Below are positions 21,578 to 32,636 of a stretch of DNA of 64,000 bases, one piece after another (the stretch's first letter is position 1; each line of letters begins with the position of its first letter). Source of the DNA: Toxorhynchites rutilus septentrionalis (lineage: Eukaryota; Arthropoda; Insecta; Diptera; Culicidae); contig NC_073746.1 in assembly GCF_029784135.1 (NCBI RefSeq), positions 303,811,455 through 303,875,454 of the forward strand, given 5' to 3'. Position numbers and translations under genes: made by a program. The notes below the pieces were generated by a model that worked only from the letters and a program-made list of their open reading frames with translations, made no database searches and was not told the DNA's origin.

Positions 21578-22643
21578 GTTTTTTTTTCTGCATGTACTTT
21601 TTCTTTTTTGAAAATAAAAGAGGAATTAGATTTTTGATTCATCCCCTTAAAGTCAGAAAACACCTTCCTCACATGGAAAAAATAAATTTTCCCAGATACT
21701 CTCAGGAGTTCATAGACGATCATATTCAATGAAAAAATCCTCCTACGCATATGTTCGAATTTCAACAATGACAGAGTTATAGAACTTTTTTTTGTTTCGG
21801 ACTCTGTTGTCTCAAACTGGCTCTACATTAAAAAATACGCTACGGAAGACGATTCTGATGCTTTCATTTGAAAGATGAGAAAATTAAGTACAGGATATAG
21901 TAATGGAACAACTAAATTAATGGATTTTAAGATCATTTTTGGTAGTGAAAAACTTAATAGTTGATAATTTGAAATGTGTTATTATTAATTTTATCCTAAA
22001 AATGTATATTAAACTAGATTGTTTCTATCAATTAAATTGAAGTTGTTAATCCGCTCTATAATTTGTTCTTTGATGCCCAACTTCTATCTTTCATAATTTG
22101 GCTGCAATATCGATATGAACAATTCCTGGTGAAAAATTCAAGAAAAAAATTCAAAAATCACGACTTTTACCCCATGTAATGCCACTTAAACTTCACCTTA
22201 ACGTTGAAATGTTACATTTCTTCTTGTAATAAGCCATATTTGAAATATAAAAAAAAATCCAAACTGTATATAATCGAGTCCAAAATTGTATATAATCGAA
22301 TCACATATAATCTAGTCTGTATGTAATCGAGTCCGACCTGTATAATAATTAACTAAAATGTAATCCTTTATATGCTTCATGCATATATGTAATTTGCACC
22401 ACTTTCGTATTCGCAAATAGAAAGGCGAATATCACTAGTAATTATCCGATTTTCCAACCAGCTCAAAGGTAATATGAGGATATGAATCTTAGCGCGATCA
22501 GACAAGAAGTTATAATAAAGTATCAGTTAAAATAGCTGACTTGGCGCTCAATAGCTGCGGGTGTCCCGTTTGATATGCGTATTATAACATTCCAGTTTTC
22601 TCAGAATTGAACGATAAAGCTTGTTGATATAGTAAACCACTAC
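21578..22643. other. AT-rich stretch with TATATAATCGAGTCC repeats
   Basis: No gene is recognised. At about 22262-22345 short words of the type TGTATATAATCGAGTCC are repeated four or five times. This is probably the end of a small DNA element. Confidence 0.4.
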
Positions 22644-24852
22644 TAGTGATCCCCGATAATCGTTCGATTAATCGATTAATCGAATACTTCCTACAGAAAT
22701 CGATTATTAATCGAACGAATACTGCACAACCAATAATCGAAGCGAACGAATAATTTACGTCGATTAATCGATCCAAACCCAGAGCAAAAAAAACCGTACA
22801 GCCGCTGCAGTTTTATCCTTAAAATCAATCATAATCTTTGACGCTCTCCTAAACTCTTAAGAGAAGCTCAATGCCGTCGATGCGAGATGAGCTTCGTTTA
22901 CGAGTTTAGGGGAGCGTAAAAGATAATAATTGATTTTCAGGCTCAATGAACACTTTTTTGATTCCAGATGGCTTTCTAACGAATGAGAAATATTAGTCTA
23001 ACTAATTATTTTTCTCAGTGTGACGATTAATCGATTAATCGATTATTTGGATCGATTAATCGTATCGAATAAGAACCCACAATCCAATCGACGAAAAAAT
23101 CATCGACCTAACACCGACCGTAACGCTGGTGCCTATTCGGTACGATGTTGACATCTGGATACGCCATTAGTTTGTATGAGGGAACCTTTTCTCTATCAGA
23201 TTAGTCGGCCCGAAGGCAGTTTTAAATTGGTAGAATTTGTATGAAAATTGTTTCTTGGCTTTATTTATCTACTTGAAGTACGTTTTCCTGACCTTAGTTT
23301 AAATTATTTTCTATAAATTTTCAGATATTCTCACAAAAACTTACCTTTATAATATAAAATTATCTTTAGGCATAATTTTTGTATGACGTTTTTTCATCAC
23401 TTGCATGCAATAGTGATTTTCATTTACATTGAGTACTAATTTCATTTGAGAAAAATAATGTTCATTCATAATTTTTATTTTAAAAGTGTGTTTATTCCTT
23501 TTGAAAATCCATTCTGTCATGCCTATTCCCCAAATACGTAACATCGAAAATTCGTTGGTCGAAAATACAGAATGATTAACAAAACGAATCGGCATCACTT
23601 TTTCTTCAACGATGAACTGTCATCTCACACCAAAACAACCGGATCATATAACTGGTGAGTATGGAATCTTTTTCTGTTTTTTATTTTATATATTTTTTCA
23701 GTTTGGAGTTTGTGGAATAGATAGGTTTTTACTTTATGAATCTGGAACGAACGGATTGCTACCGGCGGCATTCCTGAACGCAATTGGGTCCAACACGGAA
23801 GCTAAACTAGTTCATATGCATCCGGACAACGTTGCCCAGAAGCAGGCACAACAAGCAATGAATTTCGATACGGAACAACTGAGCAGATGCATATCAGTGA
23901 AAGTTTATTCCGTTCTGAGACATTTCTACCAACGAAGTAAGGACACGAACGGTATTGAATTGAATGATGCTAAGCCAGATCAACAGTGTGGGGAGACTGA
24001 CGGTGTAGATTCGCCACAGGTGGAAATTAATCACAAACGCAAGATGTGACATTATCAGATTCTCCCATAGTGGTTTCTTACCAGGTATACTATTAGATAG
24101 CAGACATTTTAAAATACTAATTATTTTATTTTATTTCAGCTATGAATACACCCGTTCGGATGATGTGGCTTTTTTGCTTCCATCAACTGGTGAATGAGAA
24201 AAATGACTTCCCCCATCACCACAGTGCTTATTTCCACTTCTATTACAGCAGTCAACAGCATCGGCTTTCCCGTAGCAGTATCCTCCAAGCCATGGTGGCT
24301 GTTCCAGGGGAAAACATCAACAGCAGCAGCATCTGGACCTGACCATCGATAGTGTTTCGAGCAACTTTCCATATCGGAGATCTCGTGCTTCGCGCACATT
24401 GAAGAAACCTCCTCAGCCACATATGTGTGTCAAGGAGAAAAAGGAGCTGGATTCGAATCGTCAATCCAGACAACCCGAATGTACCGATTACATTATATAT
24501 CTTGTTTATATTTTATATGCATTTTGTGTTTTTTTGAATAAAATGATTAAAATCGATCAATGTTTTTCCTTTTCATGTTTCATAACAAACCAATACAAAC
24601 AAGAGACGATCAGTGTTGGAAGCAGCGTTACATGCAGGTCGACGCCTTGCACATGTTGGCAAAAAAGTGGCGTCAAGTTGTTCGATGAATGCATATGAAA
24701 GGTCGATAACTCGATTGCAAGGTGGCAGCATTTGAGGTCGATTGTTGACATTTCATCGACCCGATCTTGGCAGGCAAAACGGAATGTGGGAAACTGCTTA
24801 AAAGTATTCGATTAGTGGATGAACGATTAATTTCAAAAATCGGGGATCACTA
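22644..24852. mobile_element. hAT-type DNA transposon, 8-bp target duplication
   Basis: TAGTGATCCCCGAT at 22644 and its exact reverse complement ending at 24852 form 14-bp terminal inverted repeats. Both flanks are ACCACTAC (22636-22643, 24853-24860), an 8-bp duplication. The 8-bp size and the TAGTG start fit the hAT superfamily. Subterminal CGATTAATCG repeats occur at 22660-22770 and 23020-23070. No hAT transposase (such as a BED finger or dimerisation domain) is recognised. The interior carries other sequence, including an unidentified ORF. The element ends 88 bp before the candidate start site of the next gene. Confidence 0.85.
23612..24049 (+). CDS. Unidentified ORF inside the hAT element
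   Basis: A 145-residue frame starts MNCHLTPKQPDHITG. After a stretch rich in F (residues 20-33, with GTGAGT and TTTTTTCAG bounding it, so possibly an intron) comes a more coding-like part: GTNGLLPAAFLNAIGSN, AKLVHMHPDNVAQKQ, LSRCISVKVYSVLRHFYQ. It ends KRKM. An AATAAA follows at about 24538. No family is recognised. It may be a captured host gene or a remnant of element coding sequence. Confidence 0.35.
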   Translation: MNCHLTPKQPDHITGEYGIFFCFLFYIFFQFGVCGIDRFLLYESGTNGLLPAAFLNAIGSNTEAKLVHMHPDNVAQKQAQQAMNFDTEQLSRCISVKVYSVLRHFYQRSKDTNGIELNDAKPDQQCGETDGVDSPQVEINHKRKM

Positions 24853-24936
24853 ACCACTACACAATGAATTTGCCGATGCATCTAAAAATAGATTGCATTC
24901 TTAGAAGGTTCTTCAAAAATCCCCTCCGCCCGTCGT

Positions 24937-24943
24937 ATCAGTT
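24937..24943 (+). promoter_or_regulatory. Candidate initiator (TATCAGTTG)
   Basis: TCAGTT at 24938-24943 matches the arthropod initiator, with the start at A24940. This would give a 39-nt leader before the ATG at 24979. No TATA box is visible. The hAT insertion lies 88 bp upstream. Confidence 0.45.
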
Positions 24944-24978
24944 GAGCGCAAACTTCGATAGCGAACGGAACACGAACG

Positions 24979-26363
24979 ATGGAAGCTACTTGGCAAAGAC
25001 TAATCACCGAATTCAGGGGACGCGCAGACTTGCACGGAGAAGCACTTCGACACATAGAAACCATGGTTCTTCGCGGCCAACCCACTGGAAATATCGATCG
25101 GAATTTGGTGGAAAAATACACGGAGGCGCAGAATGCCACCCAGGTTATGAATGTGATCGCGTATGCCACCGGACTTGTAGCTCCTGAGGCATTGGAAGCT
25201 AGTGATGCCGCACTGACGGGGCAGGAGTTATTCCTGATTCCGGAGAAGTATCGGAAATGGCTCGAAGGAGTGGTCGGACAAATGCCGTGCTATCGGTTTC
25301 TCCTGCTTCCGCTTACTTTTGCAATCAAATCGAATGATCAGTGGCGCATACATTCGACGCTCGTTATCAAGACTCGGAACAGGGGAGATGACATCCACTA
25401 CATCGACATGATGGGTCGAGTTTATCTCAGATTCAGCCAATTTTTGGAGGAAAACAAGTTCCCATTTGCCGTGCTTTGTTTCCCAGCAGAAGGAGTGATT
25501 GACTTTGATGAACGTAATGAAATTATAGTGAGCTACAAAGTGGTCGGCTTCAAGAACACACTTTTGACTGCTGCTGATGTTTTGGTTACCACATTCGGCT
25601 TCCTTGGTGGCTTTCTCATGCCGTTCAAAGCGGTGAACATGGCGACGGGGATCTATTTCACCGGACGGAGTTTAACAGAACTGTGCGACGCCGCTAGACA
25701 CGGAACATCGCTGAATCCATTTAAGGTTTTTCTTCCCACAAATGCAGCCAAAATAAGAGAAACACATAAAATGTTATCGTTTTTTCCTCGTAGAACCCTG
25801 AAGCTGCTCTCAATTGGTTCCAGGTGGCGGCAAACATATGTTCCATCGCAGTGATAGGCGTCCAAAGTTGGTTCCTCCTCGATGAGGTCTGTTCAGCACT
25901 CAAATTGAGTCGCTATGTGAACCCTGTCGGAACAGCGGCACGTATCTATTTCGCACAGGCTAATTGGGAGGATATGGCCCTGGGAGAGCAGATTTCTCTG
26001 TGCTGCAGTTTATGTTTCTTGTACCGAGAGGTTATCACATTGGATAACGGAAGGCTATTACTGCGAGAAGCACAGATCGCAGGTCTTTGCAATACGTTCC
26101 GCAGATATGTCCAAGGAACATTCAATTTGGAACGATTTAGATTGCTGTTTACCAATAGCGTAGCGGCTCTTCAAGCTGCCCTGCAAATATCTCTAGAGAT
26201 TGCCAAAGCAAACATCTCGGTCCAATTGGCGGAAGATTTTATCACTATTTCTTTCTTCGGACATCAATTCCAGTTCGCCAATATCCTCGGCATGGACAGG
26301 GATGATATTATCAAATTGATACAGACAGTCCACGCATTGGGCAGCAATATGTCCGATTTGTAA
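24979..26363 (+). CDS. Two-exon insect protein of unknown function (DUF4781-like?)
   Basis: Exon 1 is 24979-25725 and exon 2 is 25794-26363, joined across a 68-bp intron (GTTTTT...CGTAG, phase 0) to give 438 residues. The splice converts two overlapping frames into one: SLNPFK joins NPEAALNWFQ. The protein starts MEATWQRLITEFRGRADLHG. It has a hydrophobic, glycine-rich segment (about residues 193-222, LVTTFGFLGGFLMPFKAVNM) and a second helical region in exon 2 (VAANICSIAVIGVQSWFLL). It resembles a set of uncharacterised insect proteins that I tentatively associate with DUF4781. The function is unknown. There are no internal stops, so it looks intact. The next gene starts 156 bp downstream on the same strand. 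Confidence 0.75.
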
Positions 26364-26519
26364 CTTGTGAACAAGACCGTAAGATTCACGAGACTCCGCT
26401 TACTCTCATTATTTACTCTCGTCCGTCTACAATTGACAAGTCATTCGTTCTGTGTTTGCTGTGTTTATGAGTAACGTGCCGGAAACAGTTAATGTTTTGA
26501 GTTCCTCCACACTTCGACT

Positions 26520-28614
26520 ATGTCTGCATTGGAATTATTGAAAGGATACGGCAGTAATGAAGATACAGAAGAAGAAGATTTCATGGGATTTGCTGAAGAA
26601 CCCGAAAGTGACAGGTTTCCGCTGAAAACGTTCCTTTTGGAAAAATACGGTCCGGACGCAATTCAACAACCGGTTCAAAATTCAGATGAATCAACAGAAA
26701 ATGCAATGGAATGCTCGAGTTCAGAAGGGGAAGAGGTGGATTCCGACGGAAGTTTTTTTGCAACCCAGAACAGGAAGTGGAACCGAACCAAAAAAGAAAT
26801 AAGAAAAGCAAAGATCGCGAAGAATCGCCGGCTGGCTCACAAATTGATCAGCGCAACATGCGGTTGCCGAAAGAATTGTGACCAGATTGTGTCCAAGGAC
26901 GAACGTGCAATTATTCATGATCAGTTCTGGAAACTCGATCAAGCCGGTCAAACCAATTTCATCAGAGAAAATGTGCATCGTAGCTCACAACCACTCCGAC
27001 TAAGGAATCGATTCACTGCAAAAAATCCGAAAAAGAGCTGTTCATATATTTTCAGCTTCCGTCTGTTGAATGGAACGGATGTTCGTGTATGTCGTAAGTT
27101 GTTCTTGAACACGATTGGATATGGAGATAACTGTGGGTAGGTAATGAATATTATTTTGTAAAACATAAAGATTGAGTGTTTTTTTATCTGTAGAAACATT
27201 ATATATCGATCTGTCGCGAGCGATTTTGAAGGAAACCCTAAACCGTCCAAGCGTGGAAAATACGAGAGAAGCCAACAGAAACACGAAGCAGTAAAATCAC
27301 ACATCTTAACTTACAACCCAAGTATTTCGCACTACCGACGAGCCCACGCGCCGAACCGGTATTATCTGCCTTCAGATTTAACCGGAGTTTCCATGCACAA
27401 CAACTATCAAGAATCGACTCCTCCTGACCTCAAGGTCAATTATTCTTTCTACTCACATGTAATGTCGAGCATGAACATTTCATTGGTTAAATTAGGAAAC
27501 GAGCAATGCGAGGCCTGTGTCGCGGCCACATTACACCAGAGTACAGTCGAGCATACCGACGAAGAGAATTTTACTGCAGTGTGTTCGACATGCAAATCGC
27601 ATGTGGAGCATTTGCGATTGGCATCTATGTCCAGATCGGCGTACAAGGACGACGGCGACAAAATCCGCTCAAAAGAGGTTGTATTTGCAGTTGACCTCCA
27701 GAAGGTGATTTATTTGAATTGGAGTTATAAAAATTATGCGAAAATTGAATCGACTTTCATTTCAATTCTAATTACAGGTTATCCAGCTTCCCCGTCTAGA
27801 AGGCATGAAGTCGATAGTCTTTACACAACGCTTATTAGCATACAACGAAACTTTCGCGCCGGTTCACAATTATTCAAAAGCGTTTCCCGTTATTGCCTGT
27901 GTATGGGACGAATCGACTTCAGGAAGGTCAGCTGGTGACATTACGAGCTGCTTCGACAAAGTTGTGGACTGGTGCTGCAGCAATGGCTTGGAAAAAGTTA
28001 CGTTCTGGCTGGACAATTGTTCCAACCAGAACAAAAATTGGAATTTGTTCCTTTATCTGACCCTTCTGCTGAATGCAAAGGAAACTACAGTGAAGCAACT
28101 AACTCTAAAGTTCTTCGAATCCGGTCATACGTTTATGGCAGCGGATTCGTTTCACGCTGCTGTGGAAAAAGCAATGCGAAATGGTGAGCCGGTATGCACA
28201 TTTCCTGAATTCAAACGAGTTGTACAAAAAGCGAAAAGTAACGTTGTTGTGGAAGATATGTCGGTCAATGATTTTTTTGAGATGAAAATGACGGTTTCGC
28301 AGTATACGTTAACTAACTGCAAGCCACGTCCTTATATCGAGAATATCAGGAAAATCATTTTCGAAAAAGGCAGCTACGAAATGAACTACAGCAGCGCTGT
28401 GAATGACAGCGAAAAAATGCATTCTTGTTGCATCATGTCTAAGAAGCAGATGAAGATCGTTATCCATAAGGATTTCAATTTGGCGAATATCCTAACGCGT
28501 CGTAAAGATCCAGCTGGTATAACTACCGACCGTAAGAAGGCGCTGTTGAATGCTATTTTGCCAGTTATCAAAGAGGAGCAGAAGCTGTTTTGGAATAACC
28601 TTCCTGAGCAATAA
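26520..28614 (+). CDS. Three-exon DDE-transposase-like protein
   Basis: The exons are 26520-27136, 27194-27704 and 27778-28614, with introns of 57 bp (phase 2) and 73 bp (phase 0), giving 654 residues. The N-terminus is acidic (about residues 10-85), followed by a basic stretch. Then CGCRKNCDQI and VCRKLFLNTIGY occur. A Cys-rich block (NEQCEAC, CSTCKSH) precedes FAVDLQKVIQLP, which is formed exactly across intron 2. Then come VWDESTSGRSAGDI, FWLDNCSNQNKNW and SGHTFMAADSFHAAVEKAM. The D, D and E in these last blocks look like a DDE catalytic triad of a transposase-derived family common in insects. I cannot name the superfamily. No terminal repeats were found around it and the frame is intact, so it may be domesticated or a young element. 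A polyadenylation signal follows at 28662. Confidence 0.75.
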
Positions 28615-28661
28615 GTTTAAGTTCTATGTAACTTTTGAATGAAATTTTGAGTTTTTTTTCG

Positions 28662-28667
28662 AATAAA
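28662..28667 (+). terminator. Polyadenylation signal AATAAA
   Basis: AATAAA lies 48 bp after the stop codon of the preceding gene, within GAATAAAATGG. Confidence 0.6.
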
Positions 28668-28689
28668 ATGGATTTAAACAAATTTAGTG

Positions 28690-29264
28690 TGTAATATGAG
28701 TTTAATTTAAGTTTTACTTTACATAATAAGCACTTCTATTGCTTAGCACGGTTTAAAAATGAACAATTTAATACATCAGTTAGCTCCCCGCGATCAATGA
28801 AGTCAACGTGACTGTTATGCGAATATTTTCGACATGGGACAACACAAACGGGTTTGGATTTTTCATATTTTACGAACAAAGTCTACTTTTTTATTATTTT
28901 TTTCAAAACTTGAGATAATTTTGAGCAGATTCCCACAAAAAAACCAAAATCATTGAAAATCGACATGGGACGGATATGCGAAGAGCGGCAGTATATTTTG
29001 TCACAATAATCAAGGAAAATGGTTAACTTATGCATATCAGATAAAAAATCTTTCATTTCACGGCAATGTTTGCAAATCGTATTTTCAGAGACTGCGTGGA
29101 GAAATTTAAAATTAAATGGCCGCTGCCTCACGCTCTGCGATTATTAAAGCTTCATATAAATAAAAGTGTCTACCCAAAATAACTGAAATGAGACCAATTT
29201 TAATTACGACTGATTTTTTTTGTCTTCTTTCTGTAAAACGTATCCACTTTAGCAAGGCAATTTG
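28690..29264. other. Intergenic stretch
   Basis: No gene is recognised. TCGACATGGGAC with nearby ATGCGAA occurs twice (about 28815-28845 and 28960-28985), a weak sign of a small repeat. It could be searched as a possible end of the transposase-like gene's element. Confidence 0.35.
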
Positions 29265-29736
29265 CAAAGGTTTTTGCATCAATTGATAGGAAATATATCT
29301 ACGCATCTATCATAACGAATAACATTTCATTTTTCTTGAGATAAATAATTGAATAATTGTGAAATATCAAGCATTGTTAAAATGCACTATGTGCCCAATA
29401 TTGATTGGTCCATTTTGTGCTCCTCAAATCGTACCGACCAAAACGGGCAACCAGAGCAGCAGCGAAATAGAATGAAGCACGATTGGAAAGGAAAAAGAAA
29501 AAAAGACGGATGGGTAATGTCGGGGACATAACCGGAGTGACGTAGGACTATACAAAGGGGACAGCTTTTGTTAAATATATATTTTAAATATATTGTTTTA
29601 CTTTCTTCTCCTACGTGAATACCTACCTATCTACCTGAAAAATGGATTAGTTTACTGTTTAATCACTCGATATCCCCATCTTTCACACAGCTTTCACAGT
29701 TGGAAAATTTCTTCCCATCCAGCTTGTGACATGTTG

Positions 29737-29954
29737 TTCAGTAAATTACATTTAATGCGACGTGCCGGAGAAACACTCCGTGTCGCATTTGAGGCGATTT
29801 AAACCTGTAATTGAACATTTCCGATGACAGTAGTACAGTGTCGACTTTCAATGTGGGGTCATAATTTGGACCCCGAACTCTATGTTGCGACAAAAATGTC
29901 GCATTACAGATCCATCCAATTAGCTCAATGTCGAGCTAAATATAAATTACTGTA
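29737..29954. mobile_element. TACAGTAA-ended MITE, copy B
   Basis: It is the inverted counterpart of 12131-12361, running from TTCAGTAAATTACATTTAAT to AAATTACTGTA. It contains GTGTCGACTTTCAATGTGGG and AATGTCGCATTACAG. It occupies the same relative place beside H2A relic 3 as copy A beside relic 1. Confidence 0.65.
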
Positions 29955-30171
29955 CTTTCAATCTAGAAGCAATTTAAGAATTGATGAAAATTGAATAATC
30001 AGGAAAGTCCCCAACTATCAATAAGCTCAGAACAACTGCCAAATTCACATACTCATCATATCCTGGCAAACAAATTATAAAAAAAATCAATTTGTGTTTT
30101 ATTATTATTTTGGATATTATTTTAGAATGCATTGAACTGTATTTCGTAAACTCTTTTTTGAAAGGTTTAAT

Positions 30172-30652
30172 GGCTCTGATAAGCGCCGTGTTTTATGGAA
30201 TGGTTCCAATTTAGAAAACTTAGTACTCGTGGTTTTAAAAAAACCATTTCGAACGCCCTCGATGCCGCCTTGTTCTGGATTTGCCACCAAAGCAGATTGT
30301 ATACAGAACAAACTTTTTTTTCTGCTACCAGCTGTCGTTTTGCGATTGCGTTTGCCACTCGCCACTCGCTGCAACTGCCTGTTGTCTTGATGTCCACCGA
30401 ACCGAATGTGTTCTGTTCTGAATGCGGGTTTTCTTATCGTCGTGAGCAGCTTTGCCAGCCAACTCGATCACTTCGGCGGCCGAAACTTTATAACGCCGGC
30501 TAGGTGGAGTGGTGCACTGATACTAACGCGCTCGGCCTAGCTACCCTTGCGGAGCAATTGGCGAATTCACCTACGGGGAATCGCAGGCCAACACGGTTCG
30601 AGCGGGATTTTGCTTTTCCCTTCACTTTTCCTCCTTTGTCATGTCCTGACAT
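30172..30652 (-). pseudogene. H2A: Histone H2A relic 3
   Basis: The start codon at 30652 opens [20 protein letters not shown] and then VGLRFPVG. It goes out of frame where RIHRLLRK should follow. Codons for the NNKKTRI region are still readable near 30430-30450. The stem-loop GGCGCTTATCAGAGCC lies at 30187-30172 with one stem mismatch. It carries the same mid-gene replacement sequence as relics 1 and 4. It keeps more of the L1/alpha1 region than relic 1, so relic 1 lost about 24 bp after the copies separated. Confidence 0.8.
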
Positions 30653-30731
30653 GGCTGCTTGTGTTGGTGTGTTGATGTGATGTGATGCGAAACGATGTGG
30701 TGTACGGTTTCGTTGAGAATGATCGTTACGG

Positions 30732-30937
30732 AAGGAAGGAAGGAAGGAAGGTATTGTATTATAGAGACTTTAAACTTTTTCAGTTCATTCGTCTCTAGCC
30801 TTGAGAAAGGCCCTTTGAAAACTCTACTCTACTCTACTCCAGCGCTACCACCTCCACCCTCTTGCCTTGAGAAAGGCACTCGATCCCTCGCCGTCCAGCT
30901 CGTCCAGCAACGATGTTGTCAGTCGGTGTCCACACAA
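30732..30937 (-). mobile_element. Retroposed insert, second copy of the 199-bp insert
   Basis: It is flanked by AGAATGATCGTTACGG at 30716-30731 and 30938-30953, the same site as in relic 1. Sequence and tail (GAGACGAATGAACTG..., then CCTTCC repeats) match 11243-11441. The shared site means the insertion predates the duplication of these two copies, or was spread by gene conversion. Confidence 0.75.
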
Positions 30938-31166
30938 AGAATGATCGTTACGGCAGCGGAGCGGGGGGGGGGGGGGGGTGGTCAATTATTTATCTCAAGA
31001 AAAATGAAATGTTATTCGTTATGATAGATGCGTAGATATATTTCCTATCAATTGATGCAAAAACCTTTGCGATCTATTGAGAAATGCTCGAGTTATAAGC
31101 GTTCCAATTCTTGCATTTTTTCCTACTTGTTCAGTGCCTAGATTTTCATTTCACCCCCTATATCTT

Positions 31167-31193
31167 CCGGTTAGACGTAGTCCTACGTCAAAA
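31167..31193. repeat. Type-A element end
   Basis: CTTCCGGTTAGACGTAGTCC followed by TACGTCAAAA is the shared terminal motif. It is followed directly by ATGAACGAAACATTGGTCGC, the upstream region of an H2A relic, as at 11145. Confidence 0.6.
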
Positions 31194-31351
31194 TGAACGA
31201 AACATTGGTCGCAGTCTCACACATGCGTAATTCTCGAGCCAGCCAGTCAGCTTAAAAATCCCCGCTCCGCTGCCGTAACGATCATTCTCATTCAAACCGT
31301 ACACCACATCGGTTCGCATCACAACACATCAACAAACCAACCCAAGCAGCC

Positions 31352-31811
31352 AGGTCTGGACATGGTAAAGGAGGAAAAGTGAAGGGAAAGGCAAAATCCC
31401 GCTCGAACCGTGTTGATCTGGAGTTCCCCGCAAGGGTAGCTAGGCCGAACGCGTTAGTACCAGTGCACCAGTCCACCTAGCCGGCGTTATATAGTTTCGG
31501 CCGCCGAAGTGATCCAGTTAGCTGGCAAAGCTGCTCGCGACGATAAGAAAACCCGCATTCGGAACAGAACACATTCGGTTCGGTGGACATCAAGACAACA
31601 GGCAGTTGCAGCGAGTGGCGAGTGGCAAACGCAATCGCAAAACGGCAGCTGGTAGCAGAAAAAAAAGTTTGTTCTGTATACAATCTGCTTTGGTGGCAAA
31701 TCCAGAACAAGGCGGCATCGAGGGCGTTCGAAATGTTTTTTTTCAAAACCACGAGTATAAAATTTTTTCTAAATTGGAACCATTCCATAAAACAAGGCGC
31801 TTGTCAGGGCC
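31352..31811 (+). pseudogene. H2A: Histone H2A relic 4 (empty-site copy)
   Basis: The start codon is mutated (CAGGTCTGGACATGG instead of CATGTCTGG), but [20 protein letters not shown] is still encoded, then the same 24-bp loss as relic 1. The promoter part is uninterrupted: a TTAAAAAT box about 32 bp before TCATTCTCATTCAAACC (31283-31299), so this copy shows the pre-insertion state of the site filled in relics 1 and 3. The stem-loop GGCGCTTGTCAGGGCC is at 31796-31811. A type-B repeat separates it from the purine-rich downstream sequence, which resumes at 32633. Confidence 0.8.
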
Positions 31812-31834
31812 ATTAAACCTTTCAAAAAACGAAA

Positions 31835-32636
31835 TGTATTTGGTCGCAGCATTATATGAGTAGAAAGCAAATAATCGCTCGAAAATGACTTGATTTTCGC
31901 GATGTGAAACATTTTCCGTTTTTCATGTTATGCATCCAATATTGGATACGAAAATTTCCACTGATGGGGAAAAAAATATTCAGAAGCTTTCCTGTTAATT
32001 GCGATTGATTGAAAAATAACAAAACCAAATGTATTTGGTTGCAGTGTTATATGGATAGAAAACATTAAAATAAACTATTTCGCATGAATGTATTTTTCAA
32101 TTCCCAGGGGAACTGGCAGATTATTTTTCAGCAACGAGAATTCCGCGCGTGTATGTATGTGTGTGTGTGGTGGCTGCTCCGATGTTTCAAGCGGAACCGT
32201 GGCATCACTCTCCTCCTGATGGATTCCCTTTCGGCCTTAGGTGCACAAACAGGCTCTTGGTGACACCGTTCATCAGCGCTTTCATGATAAACGAAATTAG
32301 CTTCACAACAACAGCGACAACATGCTCCAATCGCTGTTCAATCATAACTGAGTGGGTTTACGAGCGGCGCTCGCTTATATACCGATTTTTGATTTCAATA
32401 GCCTGTTTTGAAAGCAATTTTAAGACTATTGAAACAAGTTTTTGGATGAAAAAGTAACAAGTATATGACGCGTAGACGTTTTATCTTTCAAATGAAGTGT
32501 TTATCATACCATTTCGTTCAGTTGTTTAAGAGCTATTAACGCTCAAAATCTCGGTCTCCGGCGTAACGCTTTCGTTCTCGAAACTTTGGTTTTTCACCCC
32601 GGTATAGAAATGAAAGACGTAGTCCTACGTCAAAAG
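31835..32636 (-). mobile_element. Promoter-carrying repeat (type B) inserted in H2A relic 4
   Basis: It interrupts the H2A 3' flank: CATTAAACCTTTCAAAAAA before it, and AAAAGAGTTTACGAAATACA after it, are continuous in relic 1 (11980-12020). On the minus strand it starts TTTGACGTAGGACTACGTCT, then TTCATTTCTATACCGGGGTG, and runs through a TATA/initiator promoter, a 30-codon frame and CATACACGCGCGGAATTC. The same unit occurs at 58638-59420 and half at 20098-20418. No transposase is seen. Confidence 0.7.
32350..32395 (-). promoter_or_regulatory. TATA plus initiator promoter in type-B repeat
   Basis: Minus strand: TATATAAGCGAGCGCCGCTC, then CACTCAGTT. The A of TCAGT is 32 nt after the first T of TATATAAG, the classic core-promoter spacing. 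The same spacing is kept at 58888-58925 and, with one change in the initiator flank, at 20125-20160. The gene it came from is unidentified. Downstream is an ATG frame MKALMNGVTKSLFVHLRPKG. Confidence 0.6.

Noticed and set aside
24136..24473. Minus-strand ORFs of 73-94 residues inside the hAT element
   Set aside because: No recognisable hAT transposase motif, and they overlap possible plus-strand coding sequence.
30167..31863. ORFs of 70-103 residues reading GKRNRKTAAGSRKKSLF and similar
   Set aside because: They come from the replaced, non-H2A middle of the histone relics; the frames differ between copies and do not continue the H2A frame.
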